This document shows positions 7,690 through 16,571 of a stretch of DNA of 38,330 nucleotides, piece by piece. A program made the position numbers and the translations under genes. Numbering within the stretch: position 1 is the first letter of the stretch; each line of letters opens with the position of its first letter. Source of the stretch: Natrinema versiforme JCM 10478 (GTDB lineage Archaea; Halobacteriota; Halobacteria; Halobacteriales; Natrialbaceae); assembly GCF_000337195.1 (NCBI RefSeq), contig NZ_AOID01000018.1:1-38330 (forward strand). Reading direction: 5' to 3'. The notes below the pieces were generated by a model. It had not been told where the DNA came from and ran no database searches. It was given only the letters and a program-made list of their open reading frames with translations.

Positions 7690-8658
7690 TCACTCGGCCC
7701 AGTAGGCCTCGCCGGGCTGGGTCTCGAAGACCGCCCGCTCGAGCAGATCGATCGCCTTCTCGAGGCCCTCGCGCGAACTGGTCAGCGAGTCCTCGTGTTC
7801 GATGCTCAACGCGCCGTCGTAGCCGACCATGCGGAGCGTCGAGACGATGTCTTTCCAGTGGGTCTCGTCGTGGCCGTACCCCACGGAGCGGAAGAGCCAC
7901 GAGCGGTTTTGCTCGTCGTCGTAGGCGGTCGTATCCAAGACGCCCTTCTCGCGGGCCTGTGCGTCGTAGATCTTGGTGTCCTTGGCGTGGACGTGATGAA
8001 TGGCATCTCGCTCGCCCAGATACCGGATCGCGTCGGTGATCGTGATCCCCTGCCAGTAGAGATGCGAGGGGTCGAAGTTCGCGCCGATTCGCTCGCCGGT
8101 TTCCTCGCGCAGCCCCGCCATCCCGTGGGGCTCGTAGACCAGCATGTTCGGGTGCATTTCGATGGCGATATCGACCGCCTGTTCGGCGGCGACATCGGCG
8201 ATTTCGCCCCAGTAGTCGATCGCCCGCTCCCACTGGTACTCGAGCGCGTCGGCGTGTTCCGGCGGCCACGGGGCTGTAATCCAGTTTGGCACCTCGTCGT
8301 TCGGCCCGCCTGCGGGCAGCCCCGAGAAACAGGTGACGGTTCCCACCTCGAGTTGGGACGCCAGCCGGATCGCCTCGCGGAGTTCGGTATCGGCGGTCTC
8401 GGCCCGCTCTTCATCGGGATGGAGCGGATTGTTGTGGATCGCGAGCGCGCTGATCTCCATGTCGTACTCCTCGAGCAGATCGCGCAGTTCGGCCTGTTCG
8501 CTCTCGTTATCGAGGTACGCGGCCCGCTCGAGGTGGTCCTGTCCCGGATGTCCGCCGACGCCGGGTTCGATCGCGCCGACGCCGAGTCCGTCGAGATAGG
8601 GCAGCGCGCTTTCGAGCGGTTCGTCGGCCAGCGGCGGGGTGTGAACGCCGATCTCCAT
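7690..8658 (-). CDS. Sugar phosphate isomerase/epimerase, xylose-isomerase-like TIM barrel
   Basis: 322 residues of the AP_endonuc_2 / xylose isomerase-like fold. These enzymes isomerise or epimerise sugars, inositol derivatives or ketoacids with a divalent metal. Visible metal-site segments are VGAIEPGVGG, IAIEMHPNMLVYEP (Glu on the strand), GANFDPSHLYWQG (conserved DPSH), HHVHAKDT (conserved HxKD) and LSIEHEDS (closing Glu). The ATG at 8658 is chosen because the TIM-barrel start MEIGVHTPPLAD follows it and a TTTACTTG box lies ~30 bp upstream; a GTG at 8673 is possible. It is the last gene of the minus-strand sugar locus, beyond the Gfo/Idh dehydrogenase, a pairing seen in inositol and rare-sugar pathways. 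Confidence 0.88.
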   Translation of the reverse strand: MEIGVHTPPLADEPLESALPYLDGLGVGAIEPGVGGHPGQDHLERAAYLDNESEQAELRDLLEEYDMEISALAIHNNPLHPDEERAETADTELREAIRLASQLEVGTVTCFSGLPAGGPNDEVPNWITAPWPPEHADALEYQWERAIDYWGEIADVAAEQAVDIAIEMHPNMLVYEPHGMAGLREETGERIGANFDPSHLYWQGITITDAIRYLGERDAIHHVHAKDTKIYDAQAREKGVLDTTAYDDEQNRSWLFRSVGYGHDETHWKDIVSTLRMVGYDGALSIEHEDSLTSSREGLEKAIDLLERAVFETQPGEAYWAE

Positions 8659-8802
8659 GGAAACAGCGTCCACAGCCGGACAAGTAAAGACGCAGGGTGC
8701 GTTCGCTGACGATGGGTCGCCGAGCGCCGGTCGGGTTTCGTCGGAGTTGGACTCGAGGCCTTCGAGTATGGGCCACTCGAGTCGACCGTCCTCGAGAGAT
8801 TG

Positions 8803-9048
8803 TCAGCCCCTGATGGTCAGAATGCCGTCGTTGACGATGACATCGGTCGCCCCCGCCGGGACGTCGAACTCGAACTGTTTCTCGCCGACGGTGACGATCG
8901 CCGTCTCGTCGACGACGTCGACCGTCGGCTTCTCGCCGGTGGGACCGAAGTCGACCGCGATGACGCTCTCGTCTTCGTACTCGCGATTGCTGATCGTGAT
9001 CTCGTCCTCGTCGCCGGCCACGTGTCGCAGTTCTGGCGGTGTGTCCAT
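8803..9048 (-). CDS. Small Hsp20-like beta-sandwich protein (haloarchaeal family)
   Basis: 81 residues, strongly acidic: a short N-terminal tail, then EYEDESVIAVDFGP, AIVTVGEKQFEFDVPAG and VIVNDGILTIRG. The last segment, NDGILTI, is the beta-strand pattern that closes alpha-crystallin domains (NGVLTV/I). Similar short, single-domain haloarchaeal proteins are annotated as conserved hypothetical Hsp20-like. It lies between two sugar-catabolic genes on the same strand (gaps 144 and 93 bp), so it may be co-transcribed without taking part in the pathway. Function unknown. Confidence 0.72.
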   Translation of the reverse strand: MDTPPELRHVAGDEDEITISNREYEDESVIAVDFGPTGEKPTVDVVDETAIVTVGEKQFEFDVPAGATDVIVNDGILTIRG

Positions 9049-9141
9049 GGTCGCCCGTTCGTGACTCCCCGCCGTAAACGTCGTGCGCGCGATTGCCCGC
9101 TCGAGACGCGGTGCCCCGGCAGCCGCCGATCCGTTGATACC

Positions 9142-10209
9142 TTACTCGTCGATCGAAACGGTGTGGCCCTCATCGCTCGAGCGGTAGATCCCGTCGATGA
9201 CCCGCTGGACCGTCAGCGCCTCCTCGACGCTGTTGCCGCGATCCTCCTCGCCGGCGATCCGGTCGAAGAACTCCCGTTGCTCGTCGGAGTGGGTGTCGTT
9301 CTGTCGCGTTTCGATCGACGTGTCCTCGAGGTGGTCGGGCTCGCCCTTGCTCGCCGAGTGGACGGTGAGATCGCCCTCGAGGAGGTCGAACCGGGCGGCC
9401 GAGTCGGTGCCGCGGGCGACGAACTCGTGGGTCGCCGGCCGGTTGGTCGCCCACGCCACCTCGAGGGAGATGGTTCGGTTGCCGGCACAGCGGATGAAGG
9501 CACTGGCCGAGTCATCGACATCGAACCCGGCGGGGCCCGCGTCGTCGGCCCACATGTCGAGGTAGGCGTACTTCTCGCGGGAGCCGAACTCGCTGCGGGC
9601 GACGCCGCTTACCTCTTCGACCTCGGGGTAGTCGAGCAGGTAGAGCGCGAGGTCGATGGCGTGGACGCCGAGGTCGATCAGCGCGCCGCCGCCGGCGATC
9701 TGTCGGCGGGTGAACCACGAGCCCCGGCCCGGGATGCCGCGCCGCCGGACGTAGTTCGCCTCGACGTGAGAGACGTCGCCGAGGTCGCCCCGTTCGATCC
9801 GGTTTCGCACGATCCGGACGGTGTTCGCGAACCGATTGTTAAAACCCACCATCGCGTAGCCGTCCGACGCATCCGCCGCCTCGGCGATCCGCTCGGCGCT
9901 CTCGATCGAGTGCCCAAGCGGTTTCTCGAGCAGGACGTGCAGCCCCCGGTCGAAGGCGTCGACCGCGTACTCCTCGTGGTACTTGTTGGGCGTCGTGATG
10001 ATGACGGCGTCGACGGTGTCGTAGAGTTCCTGGTGGTCGTCGTAGACGTCGACGTCGTACCGTCGGGCAAAGCGCGTTCGCGCCTCGGCGGCGATGTCCA
10101 TCCCGCCGGCGAGCGTTACGCCAAGGTCGACGAGCCGCTCGGCGTGGTACTGGCCGATGTTGCCGAGGCCAACGATGCCGGTTTCGATGTCGGATCGGTT
10201 CACTGTCAT
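9142..10209 (-). CDS. Gfo/Idh/MocA family NAD(P)-dependent oxidoreductase
   Basis: 355 residues. The N-terminal Rossmann fold shows GIVGLGNIGQYHAERL (GxGxxG), and EKPLGHSIESAERIAE carries the conserved EKP with the catalytic-site Lys. The C-terminal beta-sheet domain holds GGGALIDLGVHAIDLALYLL, the GGGxLxDxGxHxxD motif whose Asp/His lie at the active site. Members dehydrogenate sugars, inositols or their derivatives; the substrate is unknown, but the neighbouring ABC importer and TIM-barrel isomerase make a sugar or polyol likely. The ATG at 10209 fits the family start and the TATA-like box at 10264-10271; the frame continues upstream to 10254 through the promoter. Confidence 0.9.
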   Translation of the reverse strand: MTVNRSDIETGIVGLGNIGQYHAERLVDLGVTLAGGMDIAAEARTRFARRYDVDVYDDHQELYDTVDAVIITTPNKYHEEYAVDAFDRGLHVLLEKPLGHSIESAERIAEAADASDGYAMVGFNNRFANTVRIVRNRIERGDLGDVSHVEANYVRRRGIPGRGSWFTRRQIAGGGALIDLGVHAIDLALYLLDYPEVEEVSGVARSEFGSREKYAYLDMWADDAGPAGFDVDDSASAFIRCAGNRTISLEVAWATNRPATHEFVARGTDSAARFDLLEGDLTVHSASKGEPDHLEDTSIETRQNDTHSDEQREFFDRIAGEEDRGNSVEEALTVQRVIDGIYRSSDEGHTVSIDE

Positions 10210-10263
10210 TTCCCTGTGAGTCTGGAACTGCCGGGTCGGTTCGGACTGATACACCCATGACCG

Positions 10264-10271
10264 CTATATTG
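10264..10271 (-). promoter_or_regulatory. Probable promoter of the Gfo/Idh gene
   Basis: The minus strand reads CAATATAG, a TATA-like box about 55-62 bp upstream of the ATG at 10209. Transcription would start near 10240, leaving a ~30-nt leader. This suggests the dehydrogenase and the genes after it can be expressed apart from the ABC transporter genes. Confidence 0.45.
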
Positions 10272-10371
10272 AATCCTTTGACTCGAGCAACTTCCGTCCG
10301 TCGCCAAACGAGGCGGCGGGTCGGCGAGTCGACTCGGAGACGGGGACTCGAGTGCCCTCGAGCGAGACGAG

Positions 10372-11559
10372 TTAGCTGTCGGCTTCCGTCGGTGTGGTCC
10401 CGGATTCTCGGTCCGAGAGGTCGGTGATGCCGTGGACTAACGCGTCGCCGGTCGCGGTATCGAAGAGGTGGATCTTCGATCGATCGAGGACGACGTTGAT
10501 CTCTTGGTTCGCCTCGATGTCCGTGTCGGGGGTAACGCTCATCAGCAACTGGTTCGGCGACGTGGCGGGGTCTTGCTCCATCGACCCCGTCGCGGCCTCG
10601 GAGAGTAAGACGTAGACGAAGACCTCGTCGCCCATTGGCTCTAAGACGTCGGTTCGCGCCCCGATCGGGTCCGTCGGCGAGCCGACCGTCTCGGCGAATC
10701 GCGTCAGATGGACGTCCTCGGGTCGAATCCCGAGCGTTACGTCGTCGCCGACCGTCACCCCCGGCACCTGGGTCGGATCGAAGTTCACGGTGAAATTGTT
10801 CGTCTCGAGGCCGTTCTCGACGAGTTGACCCTCGGCGAAGTTCATCGACGGGGAGCCGATGAAGCCGGCGACGAAGAGGTTGGTGGGCTCGTTGTAACAG
10901 GTAAGCGGTGCGGCGATCTGCTGGAGCCGGCCGTCGTTCAACACGGCGATCCGATTGGACATCGTCATCGCTTCGGCCTGATCGTGAGTGACGTAGATGA
11001 CCGTCGCGTCTAGCTCCCGGTGGAGCCGCTGGAGTTCCGTCCGCATGTGGACCCGCAGCTTCGCGTCTAAGTTCGCCAGCGGCTCGTCCATCAGGAACAC
11101 GTCCGGGTTGCGAACGATCGCGCGGGCGATGCCAACTCGCTGTTGCTGGCCGCCGGACATCTCCGCCGGCATCCGGTCTAACATCCCCTCGAGTTGGACG
11201 ATGTCCGCCGCCTGCTCGACGCGGCGTCTGACCTCCTCGTCGTCGTACTTCCGGAGACGGAGCCCGAAGGAGATGTTCTCGTAGACGTCCATGTGCGGGA
11301 ACAGCGCGATGTTCTGGAAGACCATCGCGACGCCCCGGTCTTTGGGTGCGAGAGTCGTCACATCGTCGTCGCCGATGTATATCCGGCCCTCGGTGGGCCG
11401 GGTCAACCCCGCGACCGTCTCCATCGTCGTGGACTTTCCACAGCCCGAGGGGCCGACTAGCGTGACGAACTCGCCGTCCTCGACCTCGAGGCTGATGTCG
11501 TCGACTGCGGTCTCTTCTCCGTAGCGTTTCGTGACGTTTTCGAGTCGTACTCGTGCCAT
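10372..11559 (-). CDS. Sugar ABC transporter ATP-binding protein, MalK/UgpC type
   Basis: 395-residue cytoplasmic ATPase that powers sugar uptake. Motifs: Walker A GPSGCGKST (residues ~36-44), Q-loop FQNIALFPHM, signature MSGGQQQR, Walker B VFLMDEPLANLD and switch His in VTHDQAEAM. After residue ~240 comes a MalK-type regulatory OB/TOBE domain with LGIRPEDVHL. Such ATPases pair with two permeases, here encoded directly upstream with a 6-bp gap. The C-terminal tail is an acidic, Thr/Glu-rich extension. Confidence 0.95.
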   Translation of the reverse strand: MARVRLENVTKRYGEETAVDDISLEVEDGEFVTLVGPSGCGKSTTMETVAGLTRPTEGRIYIGDDDVTTLAPKDRGVAMVFQNIALFPHMDVYENISFGLRLRKYDDEEVRRRVEQAADIVQLEGMLDRMPAEMSGGQQQRVGIARAIVRNPDVFLMDEPLANLDAKLRVHMRTELQRLHRELDATVIYVTHDQAEAMTMSNRIAVLNDGRLQQIAAPLTCYNEPTNLFVAGFIGSPSMNFAEGQLVENGLETNNFTVNFDPTQVPGVTVGDDVTLGIRPEDVHLTRFAETVGSPTDPIGARTDVLEPMGDEVFVYVLLSEAATGSMEQDPATSPNQLLMSVTPDTDIEANQEINVVLDRSKIHLFDTATGDALVHGITDLSDRESGTTPTEADS

Positions 11560-11565
11560 TGTGTG

Positions 11566-12597
11566 TTATTCCTTGAGTGCGCCTGCGGTCAGGCCGCTGA
11601 CGATCTTTTCCTGTGCGATGACCACGAGGATCGCGACGGGGATCACCCCGAGGATGCTCGCGGCGGCCATGAGGTGGTACATCACTTGATACTGCCCCTG
11701 ATAGGCGAGGATGCCGTCGAGGATGGGTGCCCAGTTCTCGGGTTGCCCATCGGTCATCAGGAACGAGAAGAAGAACTCGTTGTAGACGGCGATGAACGTC
11801 AACACGCCCGCGGTCGCGACGCCCGGTGCCGACAGCGGGATGATGACCCGGAACAGCGCGCCCAGCCGGGTCGTCCCCTCGACGCGGGCCGCGTCCTCTA
11901 ACCCGTCCGGAATCTGTGAGTAAAACGTCGTCAGAATGAAGATCGCCAGCGGCATGAAGATAGCCGACAGCGGCGTCACGAGCGCGAAGGGCGTGTTATA
12001 GAGGGTGCCGTCGCCGGTGATCGGCTCGAGGAAGAAAAACGAGGTGTTGAAGAGGTCGTTCAGGGGGATGAAGAAGGCCGCTGGCGGGAAGAAGGAGATG
12101 ACCAGCACTAACAGCATCAGCGGTGTGCGGCCGGGGAAATCGAGGCGGCCGAAGGCGTAGCCCGCGAGGCTGGCGACGACGAGGACGACGACCGTCGAGG
12201 CCAACGCGATCACGAAGCTGTTGAACATGTAGACGTGGAAGGGGATGACCTGAAAGACCTCGACGAACGCGCCCGGATTGAAGCCGTTGGGCGTGAAGAC
12301 GATGTCCTGCAGCTGGCCTTCCGGCGTCAGCGCGACCATCAGAAGCCAGTAGAACGGGAACAGCGTCGTGAACAGGAAGAAGACCGCGGCGACGTAGAAC
12401 ATCGCCCGGTAGACCCGTTCGGGGTTGGAGATGGAGTCGGCGACCCACTGCTGGAACGGCCCGCGGTCGAGTTCCGCGTCGCGGTCGTCCTCGAGGACCG
12501 CGCCGCCGTCGGGGCGGCGGAGCGTCGGATCGCGGGGCGGTTCGGTCTCGGTGTCACCAGCGTCGGTCGGATCGGTGGAGTCTCTGGGATCGCTCAT
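11566..12597 (-). CDS. Sugar ABC transporter permease, MalG type
   Basis: 343-residue inner-membrane permease. A ~55-residue hydrophilic, Asp/Pro-rich N-terminus is followed by six hydrophobic helices, the first AMFYVAAVFFLFTTLFPFYW. The EAA loop that contacts the ATPase is DGLEDAARVEGTTRLGALF..IPLSAPG. The ATG at 12597 overlaps the stop of the preceding permease by one base (TGATG), showing translational coupling. The frame stays open upstream to 13167 inside the other permease gene, but that part is not coding. Confidence 0.93.
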   Translation of the reverse strand: MSDPRDSTDPTDAGDTETEPPRDPTLRRPDGGAVLEDDRDAELDRGPFQQWVADSISNPERVYRAMFYVAAVFFLFTTLFPFYWLLMVALTPEGQLQDIVFTPNGFNPGAFVEVFQVIPFHVYMFNSFVIALASTVVVLVVASLAGYAFGRLDFPGRTPLMLLVLVISFFPPAAFFIPLNDLFNTSFFFLEPITGDGTLYNTPFALVTPLSAIFMPLAIFILTTFYSQIPDGLEDAARVEGTTRLGALFRVIIPLSAPGVATAGVLTFIAVYNEFFFSFLMTDGQPENWAPILDGILAYQGQYQVMYHLMAAASILGVIPVAILVVIAQEKIVSGLTAGALKE

Positions 12598-13634
12598 CAG
12601 TACATTCCTCCGTCGGTGTCGCGGAACAGGACCACGTAGCCGCCGATTATCAGGCCGATCACGAGCGCCGTCGCGAACGCCACGGCGGCGGCCGTCGCGT
12701 AGATGCGCGTGCCGCCGAACATCGCCTCGACGACGAGGCAGGTCAGCGACGGTACGGTCGTACAGCCCGCGGTCGACTCGATCAGTCCGAACACCCGCAT
12801 CGCGTCCATCGTTCGGAACAGCATCGCGACCAGCAGGGCCGGCATCACGAGCGGGAGCGTGATCAGTTTGAACCGCTGCCACGGCGAGGCCCCGGCCACG
12901 CGCGCGACGTCGTACAGGCTCCGGTCGACGCTCTGGAGCCCCGCGAGGATCAGCAGGGCCATGAACGCCGACGATTTCCAGATGTCGGCCACGAGGATGA
13001 TGATGAAGGCGTCCCGGCTGTTCGCGAGCGGCGTCCCGCTGAAGATCCCGAGGCTCTGCATGAGGTCGGAGCCGAACCCGACCGTCGGCTGGAACAGCAG
13101 GAAGAAGATCATCCCCTGAATCACGATCGGGACCGCCCACGGGAGGATGATCGCCACGCGGACCCACCGCCGCCCCCGGAAGTCCTGATCGAGCACGTAG
13201 GCCTGCCCGAACCCGATCACCGTCTCCACGACGACGCTGATGACCGCGAACGCGAGCGTGACGAACAGCGCCTGCTGGAAGAACGGCGTCCCGAGTTCGA
13301 TGAAGGGGAACGACGAAGTCAGGCCCACGTCGAGGAACTGCCGGGCCAGCCGGGCGTTCCCGGTGAGGATGTCGACGTAGTTTTCGACGCCGACGAACTG
13401 CCCGAGCGGCTCCAGTCCGCGGGTCTGGTCGGCTCGCAACGACATGACGAACGTCCGGAGCAGCGGGTAGAACGCGATCAGTGCCAGCAGGACGAACGCG
13501 GGGAGCAACAGGAGGTAGGCGTACGCCGCCTCGCTCAGGTTCTCCATCCAGTTGATAACGGCGTTGCCGGTCCGATCTCGATCCGTCCCGGACTCGCCGC
13601 CGGCCAATCCGTCCGTCTCGGTATCAGTTGCCAT
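12597..13634 (-). CDS. Sugar ABC transporter permease, MalF/UgpA type
   Basis: 345-residue inner-membrane permease. After a ~30-residue acidic N-terminus the first helix is AYLLLLPAFVLLALIAFYPL; a large extracytoplasmic segment (VGVENYVDILTGN) follows, then five more helices. The EAA motif is SLYDVARVAGASPWQRFKLI..LPLVMP. Its start overlaps the end of the binding-protein gene by 11 bp and its stop overlaps the next permease, so the three genes form a tight operon. Confidence 0.93.
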   Translation of the reverse strand: MATDTETDGLAGGESGTDRDRTGNAVINWMENLSEAAYAYLLLLPAFVLLALIAFYPLLRTFVMSLRADQTRGLEPLGQFVGVENYVDILTGNARLARQFLDVGLTSSFPFIELGTPFFQQALFVTLAFAVISVVVETVIGFGQAYVLDQDFRGRRWVRVAIILPWAVPIVIQGMIFFLLFQPTVGFGSDLMQSLGIFSGTPLANSRDAFIIILVADIWKSSAFMALLILAGLQSVDRSLYDVARVAGASPWQRFKLITLPLVMPALLVAMLFRTMDAMRVFGLIESTAGCTTVPSLTCLVVEAMFGGTRIYATAAAVAFATALVIGLIIGGYVVLFRDTDGGMY

Positions 13635-15090
13635 TGTCTCCCACCTCCGATTCGCTTTGCTCGAGTTCCGTTGCGAGGTCGTTCATCGCCCCCGCGGGCG
13701 ATTTCGCACCGCGGTACGCCGCGTTAACCTCCTGGTAGATCAGCGCCGACTGTTCCGGCCAGAGGTCCGTCGCCGGCCGCGGAACCGCGTTCTCGCTGGC
13801 CGATTGGACCACGTCGCCGTACCGAGCGACGGGCCCGACGTCGTCCGTGCTGGCCTCCTCGACGAGATCGAGGTTCGGCGGGAGGAAGCCTCCCAGTTCG
13901 AAGACGGTGAGCATGACCTCCTCGCTCGCGAACGCCTCGAGGACCTGGATCGCCTCCTCCTGTCGGTCCGAGAAGGGGCTCACCACGAGGTTCCACCCGC
14001 CGAGCGCCGCGACGGTGCCGCCGGTACCCTCGTACTCGGCCTCCTCCGCTGAGGTCGCGTACGGCCGCGTCATCACGCCGAGATTCTCGCCGAAGGCGTC
14101 CTCCGTGCCCGTCTCCGCGATGGCGTACGACCAGTTGCGGTTCGAGACGGCGTTGCCGTCCGCGAACGGACTGAGCGACTCCTGTTCGGTCCACTGCACG
14201 ATCGGCGACGGACAGATCTGGGGATAGCCCTCGAGGGTGTTCTCCTCCTCGCCCTCGATGAACGACCGCATCATCCGGATCGCGTCGATAACCCGCTGAT
14301 CGTCGACGGTGATCGGCCGTTCGCCGGCGGTAAACAGGTTCTCGGTCCCGCCGAAGTAGGCCCCACCCCACGAGGTCATCACCTCGTTGAACGTACAGCA
14401 GGACAACCCCTCGTAGGCGGCCGCTTGCGTCGTGAGCCCGTAGTTGAGTCCGACCTGGTCTCTCGCGTCGCGGATCGCCGACGCGAACTCCTCCCAGCGC
14501 GGCGGATCGGTCCCCCAACCGCTCGTGTCGTAGCCAGCGTCCTCGATGAGATCCTGCCGGTAGAGGGTAAACCCGAGGTCCGGGAACAGGGGCAGGCCGT
14601 GGAGATCCCCGCTCTGGGGATCGCGCGCCGTCTCGAGGATCGCCTCCATGTAGTTGTCGGTGACGTACCCGAGCGTGTCCTCGGAGAAGCGTTCGGTCAG
14701 GTTGACCGTCTGGTTCCGGAGGATAAACGGCACCGTCCAGCCGCTGTCCATCATGTGGATGTCCGGCGGTGAGCGACCCGCCTCGAGCGCCGACTGGGTG
14801 GTCTGCATCCGAGACGCGGAGTCGCTGACGACGGTTTGGATCTCGACGCGAATATCCTCGTCGAGGCCGGCGTCCCAGAGCGCCTGCTGGACCGAGGCAT
14901 CGTCGCCGTCGCTGTACATGATCGCCTGGACGTCCGTGGCAGCGGTCATCACGACGGTCCCCGGTTCGCGACCCCGACCGAGACAGCCGGTGACGGCGAC
15001 CGCTCCCGCTGTCGACGCCGAGGCAGCTTTCAGGAACGACCGCCGTCTGAGACGGGAGCGGTCGCGTCGGCCGGCGGTATCGCGTTCCAT
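13624..15090 (-). CDS. Sugar ABC transporter solute-binding lipoprotein (Tat-exported)
   Basis: 488 residues. The N-terminus has the twin-arginine motif in RRRSFLKAASASTAG and a lipobox VTGC, so the protein is exported folded and lipid-anchored outside the membrane. The body fits family 1 extracellular binding proteins (GRSPPDIHMMDSGW, LPLFPDLGFTLYRQDLIEDAGYD, WEEFASAIRDAR). The substrate is likely a sugar, given the TrmB regulator and the MalK-type ATPase; which sugar cannot be told. ATG at 15090 rather than the frame's upstream codon at 15099, because the TATA box at 15130-15135 is correctly placed for a short leader. Confidence 0.93.
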   Translation of the reverse strand: MERDTAGRRDRSRLRRRSFLKAASASTAGAVAVTGCLGRGREPGTVVMTAATDVQAIMYSDGDDASVQQALWDAGLDEDIRVEIQTVVSDSASRMQTTQSALEAGRSPPDIHMMDSGWTVPFILRNQTVNLTERFSEDTLGYVTDNYMEAILETARDPQSGDLHGLPLFPDLGFTLYRQDLIEDAGYDTSGWGTDPPRWEEFASAIRDARDQVGLNYGLTTQAAAYEGLSCCTFNEVMTSWGGAYFGGTENLFTAGERPITVDDQRVIDAIRMMRSFIEGEEENTLEGYPQICPSPIVQWTEQESLSPFADGNAVSNRNWSYAIAETGTEDAFGENLGVMTRPYATSAEEAEYEGTGGTVAALGGWNLVVSPFSDRQEEAIQVLEAFASEEVMLTVFELGGFLPPNLDLVEEASTDDVGPVARYGDVVQSASENAVPRPATDLWPEQSALIYQEVNAAYRGAKSPAGAMNDLATELEQSESEVGDNGN

Positions 15091-15129
15091 GCGCGGCAAC
15101 GGACCACGTTCTCCGCCTTAATTGTTAGC

Positions 15130-15135
15130 TATAAA
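15130..15135 (-). promoter_or_regulatory. Promoter of the sugar ABC operon
   Basis: The minus strand reads TTTATA, about 40-45 bp before the binding-protein ATG, inside an AT-rich patch (15118-15148). Start of transcription is expected near 15105, giving a ~15-nt leader. A site for the adjacent TrmB-type regulator is expected to overlap here; I did not find the TACT-N7/8-GAGTA motif known for Halobacterium TrmB. Confidence 0.55.
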
Positions 15136-15267
15136 TATGGTAATAAAGTGTGAGTGTTCGACTATCGTTTCGGTTACGGTCACCCATCGACGAGTCCGGC
15201 GACCCACGCTGTCGGCTCGCACTCGGTAAGATCCGTGAACGAGTCGCTAATTCTCGATTGCCGATCG

Positions 15268-15287
15268 CGGCCGGCACCTGCCGGCCG
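15268..15287. terminator. Perfect 8-bp hairpin between regulator and ABC operon
   Basis: CGGCCGGC (15268-15275), loop ACCT, GCCGGCCG (15280-15287). It sits ~78 bp after the regulator's stop codon on the minus strand and ~180 bp before the binding-protein gene. No T-run follows on either strand, so intrinsic termination is uncertain; it could instead be an operator or mRNA-stabilising hairpin. Confidence 0.3.
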
Positions 15288-15364
15288 ACGGCCTACCACT
15301 CAGCGGCCCGAGTCACGGGGAGTCGTTTCGAACGGGCTTCCGGCGAGTGATTTCGACGCGGCGA

Positions 15365-16432
15365 TCAGTCGTCCTCGAGCGCCGGCGGTTCGTTCCGACC
15401 AATGCGGATCTCGTGGGCTTCGACGTCCTCGAGGGCGGCGACGCGACCGCCGACGGAGACATCCTCGCCGTCCTCGGTTTCGATAGTCAGGCTGGCGACT
15501 TCCTCGCTGACCTCGAAGGAGATGTCGCGGACGCGCCCACGGACGATCCGCTGGCCGCCGACCTCGACATCCCGGCCGTCGATCGTCGCGTAGAACTCGC
15601 CGCCCTCGTCGAGGAGGTCTTTCACGCAGCGCCGGATGGACGCGTACTTCCGGGGGTAGGTCCGGGCAGTATCGTCCTCTCCGAGCAGTTGCTCGGCGGT
15701 CGTCCAGAGAACGGTCCCGAAGAAGCCGGAGATGAGAAAGCCGAGCGCCGACCGGTTGAAGATGACGCCGTACCGGTCCTGATCGTCGCGCAGCGCGTCT
15801 TGGGTCGCGTAGACGGAGTAGTTGCCGTCGGCGACGGCGATGACCGGCGTCGTGATCCCCCGCCGGGCGCGGGCCGTCGACGCGACCTCGCCGTATTCAA
15901 ACTCCGACGGGTCGGGTGCCTCCGTCGCCGGCGTCACGATTAGGTCGACGCTCACGCCGGCCTCGACGGCCGCGCGAAGTTCCGCCTCGAACCGAGTCAG
16001 CAGGTCCGGGGTCAGCGACAGGGAGAGTTCGAACTCCGCGGCGTCGATTACCTCCTCCAAGTAGCGCAGGATCGTCGACCGGGATTTGACCAGCGAGACG
16101 GCCTCCGTGTCGCGAGCCGGCGCGGTGTATCGGGCCTCGAGTTCGGAGATCATCTGCTCGAAGGAGGTCTGGACGTCGTCGAAGGCCTCGCCGGGGTCGA
16201 TCGCGACGACCTTCATCGGGCGGGACTCGCGCAGTTCGACCAGTCCGCGGTCGCTCAGGCTGCGGACGGTGTCGTAGACTCGCGGCTGGGGAATATCCGT
16301 TCGGTCCGCGATCTCGCTCGCCGTGAGCTGGCCCTGCTCTAACACGGTGAGGTAGGCGTCGATCTCGTACTCGCCGAGATTGAACCGATCACCGACGCGT
16401 TCGACGGTCGAGCGAAGTTCGTCTGGTGCCAT
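15365..16432 (-). CDS. TrmB-family sugar-responsive transcription regulator
   Basis: 355 residues. The N-terminal winged helix-turn-helix (residues ~1-80: [38 protein letters not shown]) is typical of TrmB, followed by a linker with a coiled-coil ([12 protein letters not shown]) and a PLD-like and sugar-binding C-terminal part (residues ~120-340). Archaeal TrmB proteins repress or activate sugar transport and central metabolism according to sugar level. It is encoded directly upstream of the ABC operon on the same strand, 274 bp away, so it is the probable local regulator. ATG at 16432 was chosen over a longer frame (to 16930) that overlaps the divergent mscS gene. Confidence 0.9.
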   Translation of the reverse strand: MAPDELRSTVERVGDRFNLGEYEIDAYLTVLEQGQLTASEIADRTDIPQPRVYDTVRSLSDRGLVELRESRPMKVVAIDPGEAFDDVQTSFEQMISELEARYTAPARDTEAVSLVKSRSTILRYLEEVIDAAEFELSLSLTPDLLTRFEAELRAAVEAGVSVDLIVTPATEAPDPSEFEYGEVASTARARRGITTPVIAVADGNYSVYATQDALRDDQDRYGVIFNRSALGFLISGFFGTVLWTTAEQLLGEDDTARTYPRKYASIRRCVKDLLDEGGEFYATIDGRDVEVGGQRIVRGRVRDISFEVSEEVASLTIETEDGEDVSVGGRVAALEDVEAHEIRIGRNEPPALEDD

Positions 16433-16463
16433 ACGGGACCGTATGTCCCCGACCGCTAAATGA

Positions 16464-16472
16464 TTTATTATA
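16464..16472 (-). promoter_or_regulatory. Promoter of the TrmB-type regulator
   Basis: TATAATAAA on the minus strand, centred about 36 bp before the ATG at 16432; this fits a haloarchaeal box A with a leader of about ten bases. It lies in the 139-bp region shared with the divergent mscS gene. Confidence 0.55.
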
Positions 16473-16571
16473 CATCGAGTAGCACGCGTTTTCGAAATCG
16501 GGTTGTTTCGGTATCGGTGCCTGAGACTGACGGTCAGAACGCTTAACCACACCGGGCCTGAGCCTGTTGGT

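Noticed and set aside
6959-8269. 436-residue minus-strand open frame over phr and the isomerase
   Set aside because: Crosses the 3' end of the photolyase gene and lies out of frame in the isomerase gene; Arg-rich product.
8800-10260. 486-residue plus-strand open frame over the Gfo/Idh gene
   Set aside because: Antisense to genes with clear family motifs; product is Val/Asp/Arg low-complexity.
12598-13167. Upstream extension of the MalG-type permease frame
   Set aside because: Lies inside the MalF-type permease gene in another frame; Arg/Pro-rich and without membrane helices. True start is the overlapping ATG at 12597.
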